Positions 1 through 5,489 of a stretch of DNA of 5,489 nucleotides are shown here, one piece after another; within the stretch, counting starts at the first letter, position 1; the number at the start of each line of letters is the position of its first letter. The stretch covers positions 1 to 5,489 of the forward strand of contig DQVZ01000245.1 in NCBI GenBank assembly GCA_015661465.1. The letters run 5' to 3'. A program made the translations under genes and the position numbers. This DNA comes from Aquifex aeolicus (lineage in GTDB: Bacteria; Aquificota; Aquificia; Aquificales; Aquificaceae). The notes beneath the pieces are model-generated. The model did no database searches. It saw only the letters and a list, made by a program, of their open reading frames with translations, and had not been told where the DNA came from.

Positions 1-2061
1 GGTTTAGATGAGTATTCTGTAAGAAGAGAAGTACTTCAGCTTTTGGGAGAACTTCCACCTCAAGAAAGCCAAAGGTATGTGTCAACACCCAATCTGGATA
101 GATTTTCAAGAGACCTTACACAAATGGCACGGGAAGGAAAACTTGACCCGGTAATAGGAAGAGAAAAGGAGATAGAAAGGGTTATACAGATACTTGTAAG
201 AAGAAGGAAAAATAATCCAGTTCTTCTCGGAGACCCGGGAGTTGGTAAAACCGCAATAGTTGAAGGTCTTGCCCAGAGAATAGCAAATAAAGAAGTCCCT
301 GAACCGTTGATAAATAAAAGAGTAGTAGCGCTGGATTTAGCAGCTTTAGTTGCCGGGACTAAGTATAGGGGACAGTTTGAGGAAAGGTTAAAGAATATAC
401 TCAAAGAACTTGAAAAAGCAAACAACGTAATCCTATTCATAGACGAGCTTCACACACTGGTCGGAGCAGGTTCTGCAGAGGGTTCGATAGACGCATCTAA
501 TATGCTAAAACCTGCTCTCGCAAGGGGTGAAATTCAGGTAATAGGTGCTACTACTGTAGATGAATATAGGAAATACATAGAGAAGGACGGTGCACTGGAG
601 AGAAGATTTCAGCCCGTTTACGTAGAACAGCCCTCTCCGGAGGATACTATACAGATACTTTACGGTCTTAAACCTAAGTTCGAAGAATTCCATAAGGTTG
701 AGTACACCCCTGAGGCTATAGAAAAAGCTGTAGACCTTTCCGTGAAATACATTACCGATAGAAATCTCCCCGATAAAGCTATAGATGTCATGGATGAAGC
801 TGGTGCGCTTGTTAAATTGAAAGCTACACAACTTCCGCCTGAACTCAAAGAGATAGAGGAGAAAATCAAAGAGTATGAAAGAGAAAAGGAAAAAGCCGTA
901 AAAGAGCAGGATTATGAAAAGGCTGCAAGGATTAGAGATGAAGAGTTAAGACTCAGAGCAAAGTTTGAAACCATGAAAGCTAAGTGGAAAGAAGAGCTTG
1001 AAAAGAATAGACCTAAGGTAACCGAGGAGGATGTTGCAGAGGTTGTAGCAAGATGGACAGGAATACCGGTTAAGAGAATTCACGAAAGTGATGCAGAAAA
1101 GTTACTTCATATTGAAGAAGAACTCAAGAAGAGAGTTGTTGGTCAAAATGAAGCTATAAGGGCTATAGCGAAAGCTATAAGAAGGTCCAGAGTAGGACTC
1201 AAAGGAAGGCACAGACCTATAGGAGTATTCATGTTCCTGGGACCCACAGGGGTCGGAAAAACCGAAACTGCTAAGGCTTTAGCGGAGTACCTATTCGGAA
1301 CGGAGGAAGCGTTAATAAGATTCGATATGTCGGAGTACATGGAAAAACATACAGTATCCAGACTTATCGGAGCACCTCCTGGATACGTGGGATACGAAGA
1401 AGGTGGACAACTTACGGAAGCCGTAAGAAGGAGACCTTACAGTGTTCTCTTGTTTGATGAAATAGAAAAAGCGCATCCCGATGTGTTCAACATATTCCTG
1501 CAAATTTTTGACGACGGAAGACTTACCGATGGACTCGGCAGAACGGTAGACTTTTCCAATACAATCATCATAATGACTTCTAATCTCGGAGCGAGATTAA
1601 TTACAGGCGGAAGCATGGGATTCGAAAAGAGACAGGGACTCCTTAACTTTGAGGAAATGAGGAAAAATGTTTTAGACCAGGTAAAAAGAACCTTTAGTCC
1701 TGAATTCTTGAATAGGCTAGATGAGATTATAGTATTCAGACCTCTTGAGAAAAAAGATATTGAAAAGATTCTTGACCTTCAACTTAAAGAAATTAACGAA
1801 AAGCTAAAGGATTGGGGAATAAGAGTAAAACTCCACAAGTCTTTCGTTAACTGGATTATAGACAAAGAGTATAAGCCTGAATACGGAGCGAGAAGCCTCA
1901 AAAGAGCTTTACAAAGGCATGTTGAGGATCTGCTCGCGGAAGAAATTATCAAAGGTACGTTCAAGGATATAGAGGAAGTAGAAATAAGGATAAGAAGTGA
2001 CAAACCATATCTGAAACCTTCAAAGAAGAAAGAAAAGCTTGAAGTCCTCGTGGAAAAATAA
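1..2061 (+). CDS. clpC: ClpC, ATP-dependent Hsp100 unfoldase of the ClpCP protease (5'-partial)
   Basis: This is a cytoplasmic AAA+ unfoldase that threads substrates into the ClpP peptidase. The frame is open from base 1, so the gene starts upstream; 686 codons are visible of about 810 usual for the family. Numbering residues from base 1, the order is: the end of the Clp N-domain (REVLQLLG, 9-16); AAA-1 with Walker A GDPGVGKT (77-84), pore loop GTKYRG (119-124), Walker B ILFIDE (144-149) and ALERRF arginine finger (198-203); a short middle domain with a UVR-like helix pair ([15 protein letters not shown], about 301-315); then AAA-2 with Walker A GPTGVGKT (414-421), pore loop GYVGYEEGG (461-469), Walker B LLFDE (483-487), sensor-1 TSN (526-528), FLNRLDE (569-575) and sensor-2 GARSLKR (629-635). 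SMGF (538-541) sits where ClpC carries its VGF/LGF ClpP-docking loop. The short middle domain and docking loop separate it from ClpB, and two AAA modules separate it from ClpX. All catalytic residues look intact. A Lys-rich tail (KKKEK) ends the protein. Confidence 0.96.
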   Translation, partial: GLDEYSVRREVLQLLGELPPQESQRYVSTPNLDRFSRDLTQMAREGKLDPVIGREKEIERVIQILVRRRKNNPVLLGDPGVGKTAIVEGLAQRIANKEVPEPLINKRVVALDLAALVAGTKYRGQFEERLKNILKELEKANNVILFIDELHTLVGAGSAEGSIDASNMLKPALARGEIQVIGATTVDEYRKYIEKDGALERRFQPVYVEQPSPEDTIQILYGLKPKFEEFHKVEYTPEAIEKAVDLSVKYITDRNLPDKAIDVMDEAGALVKLKATQLPPELKEIEEKIKEYEREKEKAVKEQDYEKAARIRDEELRLRAKFETMKAKWKEELEKNRPKVTEEDVAEVVARWTGIPVKRIHESDAEKLLHIEEELKKRVVGQNEAIRAIAKAIRRSRVGLKGRHRPIGVFMFLGPTGVGKTETAKALAEYLFGTEEALIRFDMSEYMEKHTVSRLIGAPPGYVGYEEGGQLTEAVRRRPYSVLLFDEIEKAHPDVFNIFLQIFDDGRLTDGLGRTVDFSNTIIIMTSNLGARLITGGSMGFEKRQGLLNFEEMRKNVLDQVKRTFSPEFLNRLDEIIVFRPLEKKDIEKILDLQLKEINEKLKDWGIRVKLHKSFVNWIIDKEYKPEYGARSLKRALQRHVEDLLAEEIIKGTFKDIEEVEIRIRSDKPYLKPSKKKEKLEVLVEK

Positions 2062-2084
2062 TTTTCCCCTTTTCTCCTTTCCTT

Positions 2085-2090
2085 TATAAT
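2085..2090 (+). promoter_or_regulatory. Candidate -10 box (TATAAT) for bamA
   Basis: A perfect sigma-70 type -10 hexamer, TATAAT, lies in the spacer between clpC and bamA. The bamA GTG begins 9 bases after it, so a start site 6-8 bases downstream would fall at about 2097-2098, almost on the start codon. The best -35 position at a 17-bp spacing is TTTTCC (2062-2067), which matches TTGACA poorly, and there is no extended -10 TG. The box is seen directly; promoter activity is inferred. In an AT- and T-rich spacer the hexamer could be chance. Confidence 0.42.
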
Positions 2091-2099
2091 ACTTCTTTT

Positions 2100-4439
2100 G
2101 TGAAAAGGGTATTTTTATTAAGCTTTTTAGTTTTAACAACTTTTGTTTTTTCCCAAGAAATAGAAAAAATTATAGTTAAGGGAAATAAATATATTACCGA
2201 TGAACTCATAAAGGGTTTTTTAAAGACAAAAGAAGGTTCGGATTTTTCTCTTGAAAAAATAAGGGAGGATATTAAGAGACTTTACAGGACGGGGTTATTT
2301 AAAAAGATTGAGGTATATAAAGAAGATACAAACAATAACGGAAAACCAGAGGTGGTGTTTCGGGTTGAAGACCTTCCAGTAATATACAAAATAGAATTTA
2401 AAGGAAATGATGAACTCGGTGATGATGAATTAAAAGAATATCTCGGAATAGAAACAGAACTCGGAGAAATCGATGTAGAAGAAACTATAGAGGGGTATAC
2501 TTCCAGTCCTGCAGTTGAGGAAAGGCTTGCTATACTCAAACAATTGAAGCTCGGCAGAATCTTAACAGTTCAAGAAATAGAAAGTCTTAAAAAGAGAATA
2601 GAGGAAATATACAAAAGACAGGGTTTTGTAGGAACTGAGGTCAAGTATAAGATAGTTCCTAAAAAGGGGGCTTCCAAACTTGTATTCACAATTCACGAAG
2701 GGAAAAAAGTTTACGTGAAAGATATAGAAATAAAGGGAAATAAGCATTTTAGTGATAGAAAATTAAAAGGTCTAATGGAACTAAAAGAACCAAATATTTT
2801 TCTTTTTAGACTGCATCCCGCTTTCAGTAAGGATCTACTTGAAGAGGATATAGAAAAGATAAAGGAATTCTATAAAAGCGAAGGCTTCCTTCAGGCAGAG
2901 GTTTCGTACCGTGTAGAGAAAAATGGAGCTGCAAGGAAGATAATAATAAAAATAAAAGAGGGTCCGAGGTATAAGATTGGAAAACTGGAAATTCAGGGAA
3001 ACAAATTATTTGCCTACAGCGAACTCGTAGAAAACATCCTTAAGAAGAATAAAAGGAAAGGTGGATATTTTAGAAAAGAGGTAATAGAAAAAATAAAAAG
3101 AAACATTGTAGGAAAGTACGCGGATATAGGATTTTTAAACGTCAGAATTGAGGAAAAAATAAGGGTTGTTCCCGAAAAGCATAAAGTGGTAATCACCCTT
3201 ATAATCCACGAAGGAAAGCCGGTTTATGTAAACAGGATAGAAATAAAGGGTAATTACGAGACTAGAGATTACGTTATAAGACGTGAGATGAGAGTCCAAG
3301 AAAATGAACTTGCTATAAGAAAAGGATTAAACCGTTCGAGAACAAGGATAATGAATCTAGGGTACTATCAAGATGTTCAAATAAATCCTATTCTTAAAGA
3401 AGGAGCTAAATGGGACCTTTTAGTAAAAATAAGGGAAAGGTTCACGGGGCAATTTTCAATAGGACTTTCCTATAACGAAATAACAGGATTAACAGGATTC
3501 TTAGAACTCAGGAAAGGAAATTTTCGGGGAACCGGTGATATTGTAGGTCTTAGTATAAGCTACGGTTCACTTTATAGAAACAACTCTATTTCCTACACGA
3601 AAAAGTGGTTCCTCAAAAAACCTATAGACCTTGACCTTTCAGCTTTCGACAGAAAAATAGAGTATACCACATACACCGTTCAAAGAACTGGATTTTCAAT
3701 AGCATTTTCGAGGGAGTTCTGGGAGTATTGGAGAGCTTCAATAGGAACAACTATACAGAGGGTAAAATACAGTGATATTTCAGAAGATGCGGTTTCTTAC
3801 ATAAAGGAACAAAAGGGAACAAGGGATTCAAGGAAAATATTCGTGACGTTGAGGAGAGATACGAGGGATTATTATCTGCTTCCTACCAAGGGTTCTATCA
3901 TAATTCTTAGAAACACATTGGGCGTAGGACTATTAGGAGGTAATGAAAAATTTTATAAGCTCGAACTGGAAGGAGCAAAATACTTCAGCGATACATACTT
4001 CGATACAGGTTTAATTCTAAGTTTAAAAGGAGAAATAGGATTTGTGGAAGGCTACGGCGGAAAAATAGTCCCTATAGATGAGAGGTTTTTTGTAGGTGGA
4101 GATTTCACTATAAGAGGTTATGACTACGGCTATGCAGGGCCAGTAGACCCTGCAACTTTAGACCCGATAGGTGCAAAGAAGAAGATTATTACAAGCGTGG
4201 AGCTTACCTATCCGCTTTATAAAAATATGTTTTACTTGGCTACATTCTTCGATTACGGTCTAGGTGCCGACAAATGGGAAGATTTTAAACTCTCAAATTT
4301 TAGGGGTGGATACGGTATAGGACTTAGAATAATTACTCCTTTTGCCCCTATAAGGATAGATTGGGCTTTCAAGACAAAGACGGTTCCGGGAGACACGAAG
4401 CGCTCAAGGATTCACTTCGTTTTAGGAACTTTCTTCTAA
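2100..4439 (+). CDS. bamA: BamA/Omp85 outer-membrane protein assembly factor
   Basis: This is the outer-membrane beta-barrel insertase, the central subunit of the BAM complex. It has 779 residues, close to the family norm of about 800. A signal peptide covers 1-18 (KR n-region, hydrophobic core, likely signal peptidase I cleavage after VFS). Five POTRA domains follow, at about 21-93, 94-203, 204-290, 291-374 and 375-448. Each opens with a [VIF]xGN strand (26-29, 100-103, 211-214, 298-301, 382-385), and each carries a G(L/F/Y) turn: [31 protein letters not shown] and LGYYQDV. POTRA2 is about 25-30 residues longer than usual. The rest is the barrel (Bac_surface_Ag type), with FVGG (664-667) and the lid-loop motif IRGY (671-674; the Arg is the family's conserved one), ending in VLGTFF with the C-terminal Phe of a beta-signal. 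The GTG start is the only usable one: it begins the signal peptide exactly and no in-frame ATG/GTG/TTG lies near, but there is no Shine-Dalgarno. TamA is less likely because it normally has three POTRAs. Confidence 0.95.
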   Translation: MKRVFLLSFLVLTTFVFSQEIEKIIVKGNKYITDELIKGFLKTKEGSDFSLEKIREDIKRLYRTGLFKKIEVYKEDTNNNGKPEVVFRVEDLPVIYKIEFKGNDELGDDELKEYLGIETELGEIDVEETIEGYTSSPAVEERLAILKQLKLGRILTVQEIESLKKRIEEIYKRQGFVGTEVKYKIVPKKGASKLVFTIHEGKKVYVKDIEIKGNKHFSDRKLKGLMELKEPNIFLFRLHPAFSKDLLEEDIEKIKEFYKSEGFLQAEVSYRVEKNGAARKIIIKIKEGPRYKIGKLEIQGNKLFAYSELVENILKKNKRKGGYFRKEVIEKIKRNIVGKYADIGFLNVRIEEKIRVVPEKHKVVITLIIHEGKPVYVNRIEIKGNYETRDYVIRREMRVQENELAIRKGLNRSRTRIMNLGYYQDVQINPILKEGAKWDLLVKIRERFTGQFSIGLSYNEITGLTGFLELRKGNFRGTGDIVGLSISYGSLYRNNSISYTKKWFLKKPIDLDLSAFDRKIEYTTYTVQRTGFSIAFSREFWEYWRASIGTTIQRVKYSDISEDAVSYIKEQKGTRDSRKIFVTLRRDTRDYYLLPTKGSIIILRNTLGVGLLGGNEKFYKLELEGAKYFSDTYFDTGLILSLKGEIGFVEGYGGKIVPIDERFFVGGDFTIRGYDYGYAGPVDPATLDPIGAKKKIITSVELTYPLYKNMFYLATFFDYGLGADKWEDFKLSNFRGGYGIGLRIITPFAPIRIDWAFKTKTVPGDTKRSRIHFVLGTFF
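2694..2741 (+). repeat. Diverged direct repeat, copy 1 (POTRA2/POTRA3 boundary)
   Basis: These 48 bases encode [16 protein letters not shown] (BamA residues 199-214). They match the copy at 3207-3254 at 36 of 48 bases by hand count, with a perfect 14-base run (ATAGAAATAAAGGG) at 2724-2737 and 3237-3250. The repeat is the joint between consecutive POTRA domains. Part of the similarity follows from the conserved EG...VxxIxIxGN pattern of the fold. Confidence 0.5.
3207..3254 (+). repeat. Diverged direct repeat, copy 2 (POTRA4/POTRA5 boundary)
   Basis: These bases encode [16 protein letters not shown] (BamA residues 370-385), the partner of the copy at 2694-2741 and offset from it by 513 bases, or 171 codons. 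The same joint between POTRA3 and POTRA4 ([16 protein letters not shown], residues 286-301) is less alike, so the close match skips one domain. Confidence 0.5.
4422..4439. other. Tail-to-tail overlap of bamA and trpB
   Basis: The last six codons of bamA (GTFF and its preceding residue boundary, ending in TAA at 4437-4439) and the last six of trpB (LEESS end, stop TAA read from the minus strand at 4422-4424) share these 18 bases on opposite strands. Both reading frames are typical of their families right up to the stop, so the overlap is real and not an annotation artefact. It leaves no intergenic space for a terminator for either gene, so the two transcripts must run into each other's coding DNA. 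Confidence 0.9.
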
Positions 4440-5489
4440 ATACTTCATAACGTGTGCCATATCTTTATCTCCTCTACCGGATAGATTTATAACCACGATA
4501 CCATCACGCCCAAGCTCTTTCGCTATCTCTACCGCTTTTATTACCGCGTGAGCACTCTCGAGAGCCGGAATTATTCCTTCAGTTTTTGCAAGGAGTTTGA
4601 AACCTTCAAGAGCTTCCTCATCACTCGCGGTAATATACTTGGCTCTCTTTATTTCGTAGAGTAAGGCGTGTTCTGGTCCTACTCCCGGATAATCAAGTCC
4701 GGCGGAAATTGAATGAGTCGGGAAAATTTGTCCCTCTTCATCCTGAAGGAAGTAGCTTCTCATACCATGCAAAACACCTACACTACCTCCACATATAGAG
4801 GCTGCGTGTTTTCCGATTTCAAGTCCGTAGCCCCCTGCTTCAACTCCTATAAGTTCTACTTCCTTATCCTCAACAAAGGGATAAAAAATCCCCATAGCGT
4901 TTGACCCTCCCCCTACGCAAGCAACTATAACATCGGGAAGCCTACTTTCCTTCTGAAGTATCTGCTGTTTCGTCTCTTTGCCTATTACACTTTGAAAATC
5001 CCTCACTATCATAGGGAAAGGATGAGGTCCTACAACGGAGCCTATAACGTAATGGGTTGTTTCTACATTGGTAACCCAATCTCTTAAAGCCTCATTTATA
5101 GCATCTTTTAAGGTTTTACTGCCGCTCTTTACTATTCTCACCTCCGCCCCTAGGAGCTTCATTCTGAAAACGTTAAGAGCTTGTCTTTTTGCATCTTCTT
5201 CTCCCATGTAAACAACGCATTCCAATCCTAGAAGTGCAGAAGCTGTCGCAGTAGCCACTCCGTGCTGTCCCGCACCTGTTTCCGCTATTACCCTTTTCTT
5301 GCCCATTCTCTTCGTAAGCAGGCATTGGCCTATGGTATTGTTAATCTTGTGGGCTCCTGTATGAAGTAAATCCTCCCTCTTTAAGTAAATTTTTGCACCG
5401 CCTACGTATTTCGTTAATTTTTCCGCAAAGTATAAAGGGGTAGGTCTCCCCGCGTATTCTCTTAAATAATAATCCAGTTCCCTATTAAA
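4422..5489 (-). CDS. trpB: Tryptophan synthase beta chain, TrpB1 type (5'-partial)
   Basis: This PLP enzyme joins indole and L-serine into L-tryptophan, normally as the beta subunit of the cytoplasmic alpha2-beta2 TrpAB complex. The frame is open to the window edge; 355 residues are visible of about 397. An ATG at 5304-5306 is internal: essential sequence lies before it. Numbering from base 5489: [10 protein letters not shown] (11-20), the PLP-lysine motif [10 protein letters not shown] with the Schiff-base lysine at 48, AETGAGQHG (69-77) with the catalytic Glu at 70, GGGSN phosphate-binding loop (193-197), [13 protein letters not shown] (261-273), PALES (308-312) and LSGRGDKD (336-343). Lysine-to-Glu spacing (22) and lysine-to-GGGSN spacing (145) equal those of the Salmonella enzyme (K87, E109, 232-236). 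The sequence resembles ordinary TrpB1 more than the TrpB2 paralogue. No trpA follows: the gene ends inside the bamA tail. What lies upstream is not visible. Confidence 0.96.
   Translation of the reverse strand, partial: FNRELDYYLREYAGRPTPLYFAEKLTKYVGGAKIYLKREDLLHTGAHKINNTIGQCLLTKRMGKKRVIAETGAGQHGVATATASALLGLECVVYMGEEDAKRQALNVFRMKLLGAEVRIVKSGSKTLKDAINEALRDWVTNVETTHYVIGSVVGPHPFPMIVRDFQSVIGKETKQQILQKESRLPDVIVACVGGGSNAMGIFYPFVEDKEVELIGVEAGGYGLEIGKHAASICGGSVGVLHGMRSYFLQDEEGQIFPTHSISAGLDYPGVGPEHALLYEIKRAKYITASDEEALEGFKLLAKTEGIIPALESAHAVIKAVEIAKELGRDGIVVINLSGRGDKDMAHVMKYLEESS

Noticed and set aside
60..869. Several minus-strand open frames antisense to clpC (and similar ones opposite bamA)
   Set aside because: Their Ser/Phe/Leu-rich products are what the reverse strand of AGA/GAA/AAA-rich thermophile genes yields; the plus-strand frames are clearly the real genes.
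43..2061. TTG at 43 as the clpC start
   Set aside because: The frame is open to base 1 and the residues before it ([13 protein letters not shown]) match the end of the Clp N-domain, so the gene is cut by the window edge and does not start here.
1..2061. ClpB disaggregase as an alternative for the first gene
   Set aside because: ClpB has a long coiled-coil middle domain (about 120 residues) and no ClpP-docking loop. Here the middle domain is short and UVR-like, and SMGF sits at the docking position.
2052..2067. GGAAAA-ATAA-TTTTCC hairpin at the clpC stop as an intrinsic terminator
   Set aside because: The stem has only six pairs, two of them G-C, and is followed by CCCC and not a clean T-run. 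It would be very weak, above all in a thermophile.
4555..4564. CTCTCGAGAG perfect palindrome
   Set aside because: It lies inside trpB over well-conserved codons (LES region), has no T-run or partner sites, and a 10-base palindrome is expected by chance at this scale.
4713..4904. 63-codon plus-strand frame antisense to trpB
   Set aside because: It lies wholly within strongly conserved trpB sequence, resembles no known protein, and shows no ribosome binding site. It is a shadow frame.
4422..5306. ATG at 5304-5306 as the trpB start
   Set aside because: The 61 codons before it, in frame, include the PLP-lysine motif HTGAHKIN, which TrpB cannot lack. The true start is outside the window.

Overview
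The window is almost fully coding and holds three recognisable housekeeping genes: the 3' part of clpC (+), a complete bamA/Omp85 gene (+), and most of trpB (-), whose 5' end runs off the right edge. There are no tRNA or rRNA genes, CRISPR arrays, insertion sequences or phage genes, and I found no convincing undescribed system. What merits a second look is mainly at the gene junctions and in one domain of the BamA protein.

Organism: the proteins suggest a thermophilic, diderm (outer-membrane-bearing) bacterium, most likely of the Aquificota (Aquifex/Hydrogenobacter type). This is inferred from the Lys/Glu/Ile-rich protein composition, near-exclusive AGA/AGG arginine codons, frequent ATA isoleucine codons, moderate-to-low GC, very tight gene packing, and an Omp85 protein together with a ClpC-type unfoldase. 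No rRNA or other definitive marker is present, so the taxonomic call is tentative.

Layout. 1-2061 (+): ClpC, the Hsp100 unfoldase that feeds ClpP, lacking about the first 120-130 residues, which lie outside the window. 2062-2099: a 38-bp pyrimidine-rich spacer with a consensus-like TATAAT, the only non-coding DNA here. 2100-4439 (+): BamA, with signal peptide, five POTRA domains, 16-stranded-type barrel and C-terminal Phe. 4422-5489 (-): tryptophan synthase beta chain, lacking about 40 N-terminal residues. bamA and trpB converge and overlap by 18 bp.

Function: the genes do not form one pathway. ClpC handles cytoplasmic protein turnover, BamA inserts outer-membrane proteins, and TrpB makes tryptophan. 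clpC and bamA share a strand and might be co-transcribed, but the TATAAT just before bamA suggests it can have its own promoter. Neither the usual bamA neighbours (skp, lpxD, fabZ) nor a trpA after trpB is present.
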